Assembly (NCBI GenBank): GCA_018969015.1
Contig: JAGWZE010000007.1
Coordinates: 1-64,000 of the forward strand
From: Alphaproteobacteria bacterium
Lineage (GTDB): Bacteria > Pseudomonadota > Alphaproteobacteria > Caulobacterales > Aquidulcibacteraceae
Reading direction: 5' to 3'
Length of the DNA stretch: 64,000 nt
This document shows, in pieces, positions 17,760 to 27,100 of this stretch. Below the pieces are notes generated by a model. It did no database searches. It was not told the origin of the DNA and saw only the letters and a list, made by a program, of their open reading frames with translations. The translations under genes were made by a program, and so were the position numbers. Positions within the stretch are counted from its first letter, which is position 1; each line of letters starts with the position of its first letter.

Positions 17760-18395
17760 ATGGCCTACATCGACGACGCCGATCTGGACGCGCGCCTGCG
17801 CACGCGGCTCGACCCTTTGGAGTTCGGGCTCGGCTGGGGCGATCCGCCGCCGTTCGGGGACTATGACCTCAACCCGCACTTCCGCCCCGCGAGCCGCCCG
17901 ATCCTGAAGCGGGCGGCGGTGCTCGCGCCCATCGTGCGCCGGCCGGAAGGGTTCACGATGCTGCTCACGCAGCGCACCGCGGACATGCCCACCCATGCCG
18001 GCCAGATCGCCTTTCCCGGCGGGCGCATCCAGGCCGAGGACGACGGGCCCGTCGGCGCGGCGCTGCGGGAGACGTTCGAGGAAGTCGGCGTCGAGCCCCG
18101 CTTCGTCACGCCGCTGGGGGCGCTCGCGCCCTACGAAACGGTGACGGGCTACGCCGTCGCCCCCATCGTCGCCTATGTCGATCCGGGCTTCACGCTGCGC
18201 CCCGATCCGCGCGAGGTGGCCGACGTGTTCGAGACGCCGCTGTCGTTCCTGATGAACCCGGCCAATCACGAGCGCCACGAGCGCGACTGGCAGGGTCAGA
18301 CGCGGGCCTACTACGTCATGCCGTTCGAGAACCGGTTCATCTGGGGCGCCACGGCCGGGATGATCAAGCGGCTCTACGAGCGGCTTTATTTGTGA
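17760..18395 (+). CDS. Nudix hydrolase, CoA pyrophosphatase type
   Basis: 211 residues. The Nudix box runs about 88-110 (GGRIQAEDDGPVGAALRETF followed by EEVGV), and the upstream region LTQRTADMPTHAGQIAFPGG is the NuCoA motif, so it should cleave coenzyme A or its derivatives to phosphopantetheine and ADP. 15 bases after DUF1285 and probably in the same operon. Confidence 0.92.
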   Translation: MAYIDDADLDARLRTRLDPLEFGLGWGDPPPFGDYDLNPHFRPASRPILKRAAVLAPIVRRPEGFTMLLTQRTADMPTHAGQIAFPGGRIQAEDDGPVGAALRETFEEVGVEPRFVTPLGALAPYETVTGYAVAPIVAYVDPGFTLRPDPREVADVFETPLSFLMNPANHERHERDWQGQTRAYYVMPFENRFIWGATAGMIKRLYERLYL

Positions 18396-18476
18396 CCCAG
18401 CGCGGCCTCGACGCCGGCGCCGGCCTCGGATAGGCGAATGTCGACCGGGGACGACACCCTGGCGAAGGAGGATCGC

Positions 18477-18848
18477 ATGGCTGGTATCGGATACGTGTCC
18501 GTGGGCGTGAACGACATGGATCGGGCGCTCGCGTTCTATGACGCCCTGCTCGGGATGATCGGGGGCGCGCGCATGATGCCGACGCCCAAGGGCCAGATTT
18601 ATCGCATGGCCAGCGGGCCGATGATCATGGTCACGAAGCCGTATGACGACCAGCCCGCCACCAAGGGCAACGGCACGATGATCGCCATCCAGGCCGACAG
18701 CAAGGAGCAGGTCGCGGCTCTGCACGCCAAGGCGCTGGAGCTGGGCGGCACGTGCGAAGGCCCCCCGGGCCCGCGCGGGGCGTTCGGCACGTTCGCCTAT
18801 TTCCGCGATCTCGACGGCAACAAGCTCGCCGCCTTCGTGATGGGCTGA
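18477..18848 (+). CDS. VOC family protein (glyoxalase/bleomycin-resistance fold)
   Basis: 123 residues with one vicinal-oxygen-chelate module: GYVSVGVNDMDRALAFYDAL at the start and FAYFRDLDGNKLAAF at the end, the typical beta-alpha-beta halves. Start ATG 18477 has AAGGAGG six bases upstream; an earlier in-frame ATG is rejected. Function unknown, with no partner that hints at a substrate. Confidence 0.87.
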   Translation: MAGIGYVSVGVNDMDRALAFYDALLGMIGGARMMPTPKGQIYRMASGPMIMVTKPYDDQPATKGNGTMIAIQADSKEQVAALHAKALELGGTCEGPPGPRGAFGTFAYFRDLDGNKLAAFVMG

Positions 18849-18922
18849 GCGCAGTCGCGCGCGGCGCGCCCCCGCTCAAAGGCGCCCTTAACGGCGGGGG
18901 CGCGTCGCGCTAAGCCATCGCC

Positions 18923-19207
18923 ATGTTGCGTCGCTATGGATTGATGCTGTTCGCCCTCGCGGCGCCGTTCGTCGTGTACTGGCTGTACGCGGCGTGGAAA
19001 CGCCGTCGCGAGGCCGGCGCCGGCGATCCCTGGCCGATGACGGTGCTGCTGCTGGCGGGCGTTGCGCTCGCGGCGGAGACGCTGGCGGTCGCGGCGCTCT
19101 CGGAGCCGCGCGTGCGGGATGGCCGCTACGTGCCGGCGCATCTCGACAACGGCCGGCTGGTGCCGGCGCAGACCCTGCCGGAAACGCCGGCGAAAGATCG
19201 CCCATGA
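18923..19207 (+). CDS. Small membrane protein, DUF6111-like
   Basis: 94 residues with two hydrophobic helices (about 7-23 and 39-60, separated by WKRRREAG) and a C-terminal part GRYVPAHLDNGRLVPAQTLP. It overlaps the CCA-transferase start by ATGA. Proteins like this precede the CCA-transferase gene in many alphaproteobacteria and are filed as DUF6111; no function is known. Family name from memory of context and pattern. Confidence 0.72.
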   Translation: MLRRYGLMLFALAAPFVVYWLYAAWKRRREAGAGDPWPMTVLLLAGVALAAETLAVAALSEPRVRDGRYVPAHLDNGRLVPAQTLPETPAKDRP

Positions 19208-20463
19208 CGACCCCTGGCGTGACACGGCTCACCGCCGCCTGGCTCACCGCGGCGCCGACGCGCGCGGTCATCGCCGCACTGGAGGCCGCGCGGCCTCGCG
19301 CCGCCCGGTTCGTCGGCGGCTGCGTGCGCAACGCCCTGATCGGCGCGCCGGTGGACGACATCGACATCGCCACGCCGCTGACGCCGGACGAGGTGGTGCA
19401 GGCGGTCACGGCCGCGGGCCTCGCCGCGCATCCGACGGGGATCGAGCACGGGACCGTGACGGTCGTCGCCCAGCGCACGCCGTTCGAGGTCACGACGCTG
19501 CGCCGCGACGTCTCCACGGATGGTCGCCGCGCGACGGTGGCGTTCACGCAGGACTGGGCCGAAGACAGCGCGCGCCGCGACTTCCGCATGAACGCGCTCT
19601 ATGCCGATCCGGACGGCGTCGTGCACGATCCCACCGGCGGCGGGATCGACGACGCGCGCGCCGGGCGCGTGATCTTCATCGGCGATGCGCAGACGCGCAT
19701 CCGCGAGGATTATCTGCGCATTCTGCGGTTTTTCCGTTTCGCCGCCTGGTACGGCAAAGGCCCGCTCGACATGACCGGGCTTGCAGCCTGCGCCGCGCTG
19801 AAGGACGGGATTTCGAGCCTTTCCGTCGAACGCGTGTGGAAAGAGACGCGCAAGCTGCTCGCCGCGCCGGACCCGCGCGACGCGCTGGCCGCGATGCAGA
19901 GCGCCGGCATTCTCGCGGAAATCGCGCCGGAGATCGACGCGGAGGGGCCAGCCCGCCTCGCGCGGCTCGTCGAGATCGAAACCAGCCGCTTCCTGCCGCA
20001 CGATCCGCTGCAACGGCTCGCCACGCTGTTGCCGGCGGACGCCGAGGTCGTGCGGGCGTTTGCGCGGCGCCTCAAGCTCGCCAATGACGAGCGCGATCGT
20101 CTCGTCGCCGCGGCGGGACAGACGCCGCGCATCGTCTCCTACATGTCGATGCGGGAAGTGCGGCGCGCGCTTTATGCGCTCGGGCGGGGCGTGTTCGTCG
20201 ATCGCGTGAAGCGCGGCTGGGCGGCGGCGGACGAGGGCAAGGCCGATGCGCAATGGCGCGCCTTGATCGCGCTCGCGGATGGCTGGACGCCGCCGCGGTT
20301 TCCGCTCGACGGCGCAAGCGTCGTCGCGGCCGGCGTGCCGCCGGGGCCGCTCGTCGGCGCGGTGCTGCGCGAGGTCGAGGCATGGTGGATCGAGTCCGAT
20401 TTCACCGAAGACGAGTTCTCGATCGCCGAGCGTCTGAAGGCGGTCGTTCAGGGCATGGTCTAG
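19204..20463 (+). CDS. cca: CCA tRNA nucleotidyltransferase
   Basis: 419-residue class II poly(A) polymerase/CCA enzyme that adds or repairs the 3' CCA of tRNA. Seen: FVGGCVRNALIG (36-47), catalytic carboxylates in DDIDIATPL (about 51-54), EHGTVTV, RRDFRMNALY and the RILRFFRFAA motif. The start at 19204 overlaps the DUF6111 stop. Last gene of the forward block. Confidence 0.93.
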   Translation: MTTPGVTRLTAAWLTAAPTRAVIAALEAARPRAARFVGGCVRNALIGAPVDDIDIATPLTPDEVVQAVTAAGLAAHPTGIEHGTVTVVAQRTPFEVTTLRRDVSTDGRRATVAFTQDWAEDSARRDFRMNALYADPDGVVHDPTGGGIDDARAGRVIFIGDAQTRIREDYLRILRFFRFAAWYGKGPLDMTGLAACAALKDGISSLSVERVWKETRKLLAAPDPRDALAAMQSAGILAEIAPEIDAEGPARLARLVEIETSRFLPHDPLQRLATLLPADAEVVRAFARRLKLANDERDRLVAAAGQTPRIVSYMSMREVRRALYALGRGVFVDRVKRGWAAADEGKADAQWRALIALADGWTPPRFPLDGASVVAAGVPPGPLVGAVLREVEAWWIESDFTEDEFSIAERLKAVVQGMV

Positions 20464-20530
20464 CGCCGTCATATCCGCTGGACGGACGCGGCGCGACCTG
20501 TCTCAGTGGGCGCCTGCCAGGAGACCGCCC

Positions 20531-21133
20531 ATGAAGCTGCACTACGCCCCGCGCACCCGTTCGTTCACGGCGCTGTGGATGCTCGAGGAGGTCGGCGCGC
20601 CCTATGAGATCGTCACCGTCGACATGCGCGGCCCGAGCCATCCGGCGGCGGCGCTGAAGGCGGTCAATCCGATGGGCAAGCTGCCGGCGCTCGAGGACGG
20701 CGACGCGAAGTTCGGCGAGACGGCTGCGATCCTTCTCTATCTCGCCGACAAGTATCCCGCCGCGGGCCTCGCACCCGCGCCGACGGACGCGCGCCGCGGC
20801 CGGTTCCTGCAATGGCTGATGTTTCCGGCCACGACGATCGAGCCCGCCGCGTTCGAGAAAATGACCAAAGGCCCCACGAACCCGACCGCCGCCGGCTGGG
20901 GCAGCTACGAGCGCATGCTCGACGCGGTGTCCGGCGCGCTCGCGCCGGGGAGCAACCTGTTCGACGCCGCGTTCACCGCGGCTGATCTCTACATGGCCTC
21001 CTCGCTCAAGTTCATGATGACGTTCGGCATGATCGAGAAGCGCGCCGTGTTCGAGGATTTCGTGGGCCGGGCCGAGGCGCGCCCGGCATGGGCCCGCGCC
21101 ACGGCGATCGAGGCCGAGCGCGGCGCGGGTTGA
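20531..21133 (+). CDS. Glutathione S-transferase family protein
   Basis: 200 residues. The N-terminal thioredoxin-like domain MKLHYAPRTRSFTALWMLEE ... NPMGKLPALEDGD ... FGETAAILLYLADKYP contains the cis-proline and SNAIL/TRAIL-like glutathione-binding turn (here GETAAI), followed by an all-helical C-terminal domain. Substrate unknown. AGGAGACCGCCC precedes the ATG. Alone; a repeat pair follows. Confidence 0.9.
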   Translation: MKLHYAPRTRSFTALWMLEEVGAPYEIVTVDMRGPSHPAAALKAVNPMGKLPALEDGDAKFGETAAILLYLADKYPAAGLAPAPTDARRGRFLQWLMFPATTIEPAAFEKMTKGPTNPTAAGWGSYERMLDAVSGALAPGSNLFDAAFTAADLYMASSLKFMMTFGMIEKRAVFEDFVGRAEARPAWARATAIEAERGAG

Positions 21134-21164
21134 GGGCTGCGCACGGTGGCGGTGATGCGCGGTT

Positions 21165-21289
21165 CCCCTCCCCAGCGGGGAGGGGCCAGGGGTGGGGAGA
21201 GCGCGCATCGCCATTTCAGGGGAATAGCAAACCCCGCGCGCCGCAGTTCGCTTCTCCCCCTCCCAAACCCTCCCCCGCTGGGGGAGGGC
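21165..21289. repeat. Family A repeat, inverted pair
   Basis: Left element (about 21165-21203) reads CCCCTCCCCAGCGGGGAGGG, then a GGGGTGGGGAGAGCGC flank. The right element (about 21250-21289) is the same unit reversed: flank first, then the CCCTCCCCCGCTGGGGGAGG hairpin. Between them are about 45 unrelated bases. Same design as 40041-40142. Sits between the GST and MarR genes. Confidence 0.8.
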
Positions 21290-21296
21290 TTCAAGT

Positions 21297-21320
21297 AACA
21301 TCGTTGACGATATATCTGTT
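21297..21320. promoter_or_regulatory. Operator-like palindrome before MarR gene
   Basis: AACATCGTTGACGATATATC ending in TGTT. The inner part ATCGT-TG-ACGAT (21300-21311) is a perfect palindrome and outer AACA/TGTT arms match. It is AT-rich in a GC-rich setting and lies just before the MarR-type gene, as expected for its own operator. Confidence 0.5.
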
Positions 21321-21329
21321 GCGATGTAA

Positions 21330-21776
21330 TTGGCTTTTGTGGTCGAACGCTCTTCCCCGCGCTTCATGCTTCTGCTCGCCCGCGCCGCGCGCGCGGCGCA
21401 GCAGGCGTCGGATGCGGGGCTCGTCGATCTGGGGCTCACGTCGGCGCAGGCCGGGGTGCTGTTCGCGGTCCCGAAAGAGGGCGGCGTCGGCGTCAGCGCG
21501 ATCGCCGAGCAGATGGGGCTTGCGCAGTCCGTCGTGTCGGTCTTGACGCAGCGGCTCGTGGAGCAGGGGTTTCTGGCGCGCGCGCCGGATCCGGACGATC
21601 GCCGCGCCGTGCGTCTCAGCCTCACGGCGGCGGGAGCGACGGCGCGGGCCGAAGCCGCCCGTCGCGCACGCGGTCTCAACACCCGCATCACGCGGGAATT
21701 CAGTGCGGCCGAGCAGGCCGCGATCGCCCGGTTTCTCGAGGGCGTCATCGGATTGAAGGAGGTCGGAGATGACTGA
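21330..21776 (+). CDS. MarR family transcriptional regulator
   Basis: About 148 residues with the MarR winged helix: LTSAQAGVLFAVPKEGGVGV, AIAEQMGLAQSVVSVLTQRL and a DRRAVRLSLT wing (DxRxxxxxLT signature). The start is uncertain (TTG 21330, or GTG 21339; no good ribosome site). It overlaps the enoyl-CoA hydratase gene by eight bases, so the two form an operon; it probably represses both and responds to an acyl-CoA or aromatic ligand. Confidence 0.85.
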   Translation: MAFVVERSSPRFMLLLARAARAAQQASDAGLVDLGLTSAQAGVLFAVPKEGGVGVSAIAEQMGLAQSVVSVLTQRLVEQGFLARAPDPDDRRAVRLSLTAAGATARAEAARRARGLNTRITREFSAAEQAAIARFLEGVIGLKEVGDD

Positions 21777-22518
21777 CGACGTGATCGTGCGCCGCGACGG
21801 CGCCGTGCTGGAAATCCGGTTCGCGCGGCCCGCGAAGAAGAACGCCATCACCAACGCGATGTATGGCGCTTTGGCCGATGGCCTCGAAGCCGCCGAGCGC
21901 GACGACGGCGTGCGCGTCGTGCTGTTCACCGCCGAAGGCGATCTCTTCACCGCCGGCAACGACCTGATGGATTTCGCCGCGCAGGGCGCGGGCCAGCACA
22001 GCGGTCCGCGCCACGTCGAGCGGTTCCTGCAGCGGATCATCAACGCGCACAAGCCGCTCGTCGCGGCGGTTCAGGGCCACGCCGTCGGCGTCGGCACGAC
22101 GATGCTGCTGCACTGCGACCTCGTCTATGTCGCCGAGACTGCGCGCCTGACGACGCCGTTCGTCGATCTCGGTCTCGTGCCGGAAGCGGCTTCGAGCCTC
22201 ACCATCCCGGCGCGCATCGGCCACGTGCGGGCGTTCGCGCTGCTCGGGCTCGGCGAGCCGATCCTCGGCAAGGACGCCGTGACGATGGGGCTCGCCAACG
22301 CCGCGTGCCCCGCGGGCGAGGTCGAGACCAAGGCCCGCGCCGCCGCGCACGCGCTCGCCGCCAAGCCGGCCGAGGCGGTGCGCCTGACGAAGATGCTGAT
22401 GCGCGACCGCGACGCGCTCAACGCCCGCAACCTGAAAGAGGGTGAGCTGTTCGGTCAGCGCCTGCGCTCGCCCGAAGCGGTCGCGGCGTTCCAGGCGTTC
22501 TTCCAGAAGCGGGCGTAA
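21769..22518 (+). CDS. Enoyl-CoA hydratase/isomerase family protein
   Basis: 249-residue crotonase-fold protein. Oxyanion-hole stretches are FTAGNDLMDF and VQGHAVGVGTTMLLHCDLVY; the acidic residue in GLVPEAASSL sits where delta3-delta2-enoyl-CoA isomerases of the PECI type have their catalytic glutamate, so isomerase activity is more likely than hydration. AAGGAGG precedes the ATG inside the MarR gene. Substrate unknown. Confidence 0.88.
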   Translation: MTDDVIVRRDGAVLEIRFARPAKKNAITNAMYGALADGLEAAERDDGVRVVLFTAEGDLFTAGNDLMDFAAQGAGQHSGPRHVERFLQRIINAHKPLVAAVQGHAVGVGTTMLLHCDLVYVAETARLTTPFVDLGLVPEAASSLTIPARIGHVRAFALLGLGEPILGKDAVTMGLANAACPAGEVETKARAAAHALAAKPAEAVRLTKMLMRDRDALNARNLKEGELFGQRLRSPEAVAAFQAFFQKRA

Positions 22519-22527
22519 TGCGACCCG

Positions 22528-22630
22528 CCGGCGTCATCCTCGCCGCGCCGCAGGCGTGGCGGGGATCCAGCGGCGGTCGCGCTCCACGTCTGGATCCCCG
22601 GCGCGCGCCGCGCGCCGAGGATGACGCCGG
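22528..22630. repeat. Family C intergenic inverted repeat
   Basis: Perfect 15-base outer arms (CCGGCGTCATCCTCG at 22528 and its reverse complement ending at 22630), with an inner pair GGGGATCCAG / CTGGATCCCC. A related element is at 58463-58564. It lies between two convergent genes and may also end both transcripts. Confidence 0.8.
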
Positions 22631-22633
22631 CAG

Positions 22634-23542
22634 CTACGGCCACTTCACCTCGGGCGGCATCGACGAGAGGATGCTTTCGATGTTGCCGCCTGTTTTCAGG
22701 CCGAAGATCGTGCCGCGGTCGTAGAGCAGGTTGTACTCGACATAGCGGCCGCGGCGGATCAGCTGCTCCTCGCGATCGGCCGGCGTCCAGGGCTGATCCA
22801 TCCGGCTGCGGACGATCTTGGGGTAGATGTCGAGGAAGCAGCGGCCGACGTCCTGGGTGAAGGCGAAGTCCTTGTCCCAGGTGTCGCGCTCTTGCCCGCC
22901 GCTGTTGTGGTGGTCGTAGAAGATGCCGCCGACGCCGCGATGCTCGCCGCGGTGGGGCAGCCAGAAATACTCGTCCGCCCACTTCTTGTATTTCGGATAG
23001 AGGTCCGCGCCGTGCGGGGCGCAGGCCTTCTCGTAGGCGGTGTGGAAGGCGCGGGCGTCGTCGGCGCTTTCGCTGCGCTGGTAGTCCTGGGTGGGGTTCA
23101 AATCGCCGCCGCCGCCGAACCACCACTGCGTCGTGACGATCATGCGCGTGTTCATGTGCGCGGCCGGGATGTGCGGATTGCGCAGGTGGGCGATCAGGCT
23201 GATGCCGCTGGCCCAGAAGCGGGGATCGTCCGCCGCGCCTTTGACCTGCTTGGCGAAGTCGGGGCTGAACGCGCCATGCACCGTCGAGACGTGCACGCCG
23301 ACCTTCTCGAACACCCGCCCGCGCATCAGGCCCGCGACGCCGCCGCCCTGATCCTCGCCGCCGCCGCCGGGCTGGCGCTTCCACGGCGTCTTTTCGAACC
23401 GGCCGGGCGCGCCCGGATAGAGGGAGGCCGGGGCGTCGTCCTCAATGGCTTCGAAGGCGGCGCAGATCTGGTCGCGCAGGCTTTCGAACCAGGCCTTGGC
23501 CGTCGCTTTCCGTGTCTCCAGATCCCCGAGCTTCGAATCCAT
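22634..23542 (-). CDS. hemF: Oxygen-dependent coproporphyrinogen-III oxidase
   Basis: 302-residue HemF, which oxidatively decarboxylates coproporphyrinogen III to protoporphyrinogen IX in heme synthesis. Signature stretches [42 protein letters not shown] and [20 protein letters not shown] are all present. Start ATG 23540-23542 follows GGGGCGG; ten bases after the trmL stop, so an operon. Heme made here would serve the neighbouring cytochrome bc1. Confidence 0.95.
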   Translation of the reverse strand: MDSKLGDLETRKATAKAWFESLRDQICAAFEAIEDDAPASLYPGAPGRFEKTPWKRQPGGGGEDQGGGVAGLMRGRVFEKVGVHVSTVHGAFSPDFAKQVKGAADDPRFWASGISLIAHLRNPHIPAAHMNTRMIVTTQWWFGGGGDLNPTQDYQRSESADDARAFHTAYEKACAPHGADLYPKYKKWADEYFWLPHRGEHRGVGGIFYDHHNSGGQERDTWDKDFAFTQDVGRCFLDIYPKIVRSRMDQPWTPADREEQLIRRGRYVEYNLLYDRGTIFGLKTGGNIESILSSMPPEVKWP

Positions 23543-23552
23543 GTCCGCCCCT

Positions 23553-24017
23553 TCACGGAAAGCCGTCGAACCCGCCCGTCTGGCGCAGGGCCTCGGCCAG
23601 GGCGACGGCCCCGGCCACGGCGACGTTGAGCGACCGCAGACCGGGCGCCATCGGAATGCGTACGACCGCATCGACCGCCGTGTAAACGCCCTGCGGCGTT
23701 CCGGCGCTCTCCCGGCCGAGGAGAAGCGTGTCGCCCGGCGCGAACCGGAAGTCGGTCAGGCGGGCGTCTCCGTCCGTCTCGATCAGGACCAGCCGGCCGG
23801 CTTGACGTAACGGCGCCTGGAGAAACGCCTCGAAGCTCGGATGCCGGACGACCTCGGCCTTCTCGCCATAGTCCATCGCCGCCCGCGCAAGGGCTTTGTC
23901 AGTCAGCGGGAAGCCGCAAGGCTCGATCAGATCGAGCGGAACCGCCCAGCAGGCGGCGATCCGCAAAGCGGCGCCAAGGTTTTGCGGAATGTCGGGTTGA
24001 TACAAGGCGAGACGCAC
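23553..24017 (-). CDS. trmL: tRNA (cytidine(34)-2'-O)-methyltransferase TrmL
   Basis: 154-residue SPOUT methyltransferase that methylates the wobble ribose of leucine tRNAs. [20 protein letters not shown] is the conserved start; [12 protein letters not shown] and [15 protein letters not shown] form the trefoil-knot SAM site. Operon with hemF and divergent from petA. Confidence 0.93.
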   Translation of the reverse strand: MRLALYQPDIPQNLGAALRIAACWAVPLDLIEPCGFPLTDKALARAAMDYGEKAEVVRHPSFEAFLQAPLRQAGRLVLIETDGDARLTDFRFAPGDTLLLGRESAGTPQGVYTAVDAVVRIPMAPGLRSLNVAVAGAVALAEALRQTGGFDGFP

Positions 24018-24164
24018 GTTAAGCGCTCCGGCTGGGATGGGACGGGCGCAAGCGCCGTGCGGCGAGAAGCCGCGCTGGTCGCGCGCGGGGCCGTTCTAGC
24101 TATTGGGCCGCAGGCGCCTATGAAAGCGCGCTTGCACTCGCATACGGATCTCGGGGGTTTTGGC

Positions 24165-24728
24165 GTGGCCGAAACGACGACGAACAGCACCGCAACGGAC
24201 GCTCCGGCGCCCTCGCGGCGGGACTTTATCCATATCGCAGCCGGCGCCGCCGGCGCCGTCGGGGCCGCGATGGTCGTGTGGCCGTTCATCGACCAGATGA
24301 ACCCCGCCGCGGACACACTCTCTTTCGCCTCCATCGAGGTGGATCTGAGCTCGGTCGCGGAAGGCCAGCAGATCCAGACGCTCTGGCGCGGCAAGCCGAT
24401 GTTCATCCGCCACCGCACGGCCGACGAGATCGCCCGCGCCGAAGCGGACGACAAGGCGCCCGACCTGAAGGACCCCGCGACGGACGACTCCCGCCTGCTG
24501 CAGTCCAATGGTCAGCCCGGCAAGCGCGAGTTCCTGATCCTCCTGGCGTCCTGCACGCACCTCGGCTGCGTCCCGACTTTCGCGGCCGGCGATTACGGCG
24601 GCTGGTTCTGCCCGTGCCACGGCTCGCACTACGACACCTCCGGCCGCATCCGGAAGGGCCCGGCGCCGAAGAACCTCGTGGTCGCGCCGTACGTCTACCT
24701 GTCCGACACCACCATCAAGATCGGGTGA
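24165..24728 (+). CDS. petA: Ubiquinol-cytochrome c reductase Rieske iron-sulfur subunit
   Basis: 187-residue Rieske protein of the bc1 complex. SRRDFIHIAAGAAGAVGAA is the Tat signal and membrane anchor. The cluster ligands are in CTHLGC (130-135) and CPCHGS (149-154), with a disulfide pair as usual. GTG 24165 is preferred because it gives the usual MAETTT...RRDF beginning; ATG at 24120 in frame would add 15 residues. First gene of petABC. Confidence 0.93.
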   Translation: MAETTTNSTATDAPAPSRRDFIHIAAGAAGAVGAAMVVWPFIDQMNPAADTLSFASIEVDLSSVAEGQQIQTLWRGKPMFIRHRTADEIARAEADDKAPDLKDPATDDSRLLQSNGQPGKREFLILLASCTHLGCVPTFAAGDYGGWFCPCHGSHYDTSGRIRKGPAPKNLVVAPYVYLSDTTIKIG

Positions 24729-24732
24729 TTGA

Positions 24733-26175
24733 ATGAGCGGCCCTTCGACCTACGATCCCAAGACCGGCATCGAGAAGTGGCTCGATGCGCGGCTGCCGAT
24801 CATCCGCCTGGCGCATGACAGCTTCGTCTCGTATCCGACGCCGCGGAACCTCAACTACTTCTGGACGTTCGGCGCGATCCTGACGTTCTGCCTCGTCACG
24901 CAGATCGTCACTGGCATCGTGCTCGCGATGCACTACGTGCCGAGCATCGATCACGCGTTCGCCTCGGTGCAGCGCATCGAGCGCGACGTGCCCTATGGCT
25001 GGCTGATCCAGAACATCCACGCCGTCGGCGCCTCGATGTTCTTCCTGGCCGTCTACATCCACATGTTCCGCGGCCTCTATTACGGGTCCTACAAGGCGCC
25101 CCGCGAGGTGCTGTGGATCCTGGGCTGCGTGATCTACCTGCTCATGGTCGGCACGGCCTTCCTCGGCTACACGCTGCCGTGGGGCCAGATGTCGTTCTGG
25201 GGCGCGACGGTCATCACCAACATCCTCGGCGCGGTGCCGGTCGTCGGCGAACCGATCAAGCAGTGGCTGATGGGCGGCTTCTCGATCGACAACCCGACGC
25301 TGAACCGCTTCTTCTCGCTGCACTACCTGCTGCCGTTCGTGATCTTCGGCGTCACGATCCTGCACGTGTGGGCGCTGCACGTGTCCGGCCAGAACAACCC
25401 GGCCGGCGTCGACGTGAAGTCCGCCGACGACACCGTGCCCTTCACGCCGTACGCGACCGTGAAGGACCTGTTCGCGCTGGCGGTCTTCCTGCTGATGTTC
25501 GCGGTGTTCGTGTTCTACATGCCGGACGCGCTCGGCCACGCCGACAACTACATCCCCGGCAACCCGCTCGTGACGCCGCCGGAAATCGTGCCGGAATGGT
25601 ACCTGCTGCCGTTCTACGCGATCCTGCGCGCTATCACGTTCAACATCGGCCCGATCGACTCCAAGCTCGGCGGCGTCATCGCGATGTTCGGCGCCATCGC
25701 CGTGCTGTTCGTGCTGCCGTGGCTCGACACCTCGAAGGTGCGGTCGATGCGCTATCGTCCGTGGGCGCAGCGCTTCTTCCTCGTGTTCGTGGTGGCCTGC
25801 TTCGCGCTTGGCTGGTGCGGCGGCCAGAACCCGGCGAAGGCCGTGTATCAGGCCGGCGACTACTCGCAGGTCGTGACCTATAAGGCCGCGGACGGCACGG
25901 AAGCGACGCGCACCTTCGCGGCGCACACGCCCGAAGAACTCGCGATCGCCGTGCGCGCCTGGGAGCAGGACAATCCGGGCGCCGAAGGCAAGGCGGCTGC
26001 GGTCGTCGAGCCGTTCAAGTTCACCGTCGAAACCTTCTCCCAGCTTTTGACGGCCTACTACTTCGCCTTCTTCCTGATCATCCTGCCGGTGCTCGGCCTG
26101 CGCGAAACGCCGCGCCGCGTGCCCGATACGATCGCGAAGGCCGTCCTCGACGGCTCCAAGGCGGCTGCGGAATAA
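24733..26175 (+). CDS. petB: Cytochrome b subunit of the bc1 complex
   Basis: 480 residues. Heme ligands H96, H110, H197 and H211 and the quinol-site PEWY (287-290) are intact, so it should be functional. Unusual: between the seventh and eighth membrane helices there is a polar stretch of about 65 residues (about 366-430, [20 protein letters not shown] then [20 protein letters not shown]) where most bacterial cytochromes b have a short loop, accounting for the extra length. Four bases after petA. Confidence 0.95.
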   Translation: MSGPSTYDPKTGIEKWLDARLPIIRLAHDSFVSYPTPRNLNYFWTFGAILTFCLVTQIVTGIVLAMHYVPSIDHAFASVQRIERDVPYGWLIQNIHAVGASMFFLAVYIHMFRGLYYGSYKAPREVLWILGCVIYLLMVGTAFLGYTLPWGQMSFWGATVITNILGAVPVVGEPIKQWLMGGFSIDNPTLNRFFSLHYLLPFVIFGVTILHVWALHVSGQNNPAGVDVKSADDTVPFTPYATVKDLFALAVFLLMFAVFVFYMPDALGHADNYIPGNPLVTPPEIVPEWYLLPFYAILRAITFNIGPIDSKLGGVIAMFGAIAVLFVLPWLDTSKVRSMRYRPWAQRFFLVFVVACFALGWCGGQNPAKAVYQAGDYSQVVTYKAADGTEATRTFAAHTPEELAIAVRAWEQDNPGAEGKAAAVVEPFKFTVETFSQLLTAYYFAFFLIILPVLGLRETPRRVPDTIAKAVLDGSKAAAE

Positions 26176-26188
26176 GGGGCGAACGAGA

Positions 26189-27076
26189 ATGAAAACGATC
26201 CTGCGCGCCCTCGCGCTCACGGCGGCCCTGCTCGCCGCCCCGGCGCTCACGCCCGCGGCTCACGCCGCCGGCGAGGCCAAGCATCCGGAAAAGCAGGCCT
26301 GGTCGTTCCAGGGCCCCTTCGGCCAATACGATCAGGCGGCGGTTCGCCGCGGCTTCGTGGTCTACAAGCAGATCTGCTCGAGCTGCCACGGCCTGAAGAT
26401 GCTGAGCTACCGCAACCTCGGCGAAGCCGGCGGTCCGTTCCAGGCGGTGGCGCCGAAGAACTGGCAGCTGCGCGGCGAGGAGCCCGTGCTCGGCGCGCCG
26501 GGCCACGGCAAAGAACTCGTCAACGCGATCGACAACCCCTGGGTGAAGGCGATCGCGGCGAACTATGAGGTGACGGAAGTCGATCCGAACACGGGTGAGG
26601 ACGTGACGCGTCCGGCGCGCCCGTCGGACAAGTTCATCTATCCGTACCCGAACGAAGGCATCGGCCGGGCCGCGAATGGCGGCGCCTACCCGCCCGACTT
26701 GTCGGTGATCGTGAAGGCCCGCCACGGCGGCGCCGACTACGTCTACGCGTTCCTCACGGGCTTCAAGGACGAGCCGCCGAAGGGCGTCGAAGTCGTCGAA
26801 GGCAAGAACTACAACCCGTACTTCCGGGGCGGTTGGGTCGCGATGGCGAACCAGCTCGGCATCGCGGAAGAAGCCGGCGTCATCACCTACGAGGACGGAA
26901 CGCAGGCCACCAAGCAGCAGATGGCGAAGGACGTCGTCACCTTCCTGCAATGGGCCGCGGATCCGAAGATGGCGCAGCGCAAGTCGCTCGGCATGCAGGT
27001 GATGATCTACCTGCTCGTCCTGACGGCGCTGCTCTATGCCGCCTACAAGCAGGTCTGGCGCGGCCAGAAGCACTGA
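26189..27076 (+). CDS. petC: Cytochrome c1
   Basis: 295 residues with a cleaved signal peptide (to AHAAG), one covalent heme at CSSCH (C63, C66, H67), the axial methionine region GGWVAMANQLG and a C-terminal anchor helix (MQVMIYLLVLTALLYAAYKQ). It completes the bc1 complex that passes electrons from ubiquinol to cytochrome c. Followed by a strong terminator at 27101. Confidence 0.95.
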   Translation: MKTILRALALTAALLAAPALTPAAHAAGEAKHPEKQAWSFQGPFGQYDQAAVRRGFVVYKQICSSCHGLKMLSYRNLGEAGGPFQAVAPKNWQLRGEEPVLGAPGHGKELVNAIDNPWVKAIAANYEVTEVDPNTGEDVTRPARPSDKFIYPYPNEGIGRAANGGAYPPDLSVIVKARHGGADYVYAFLTGFKDEPPKGVEVVEGKNYNPYFRGGWVAMANQLGIAEEAGVITYEDGTQATKQQMAKDVVTFLQWAADPKMAQRKSLGMQVMIYLLVLTALLYAAYKQVWRGQKH

Positions 27077-27100
27077 TCCGGCGCATCCCGCCGTTCGTCG

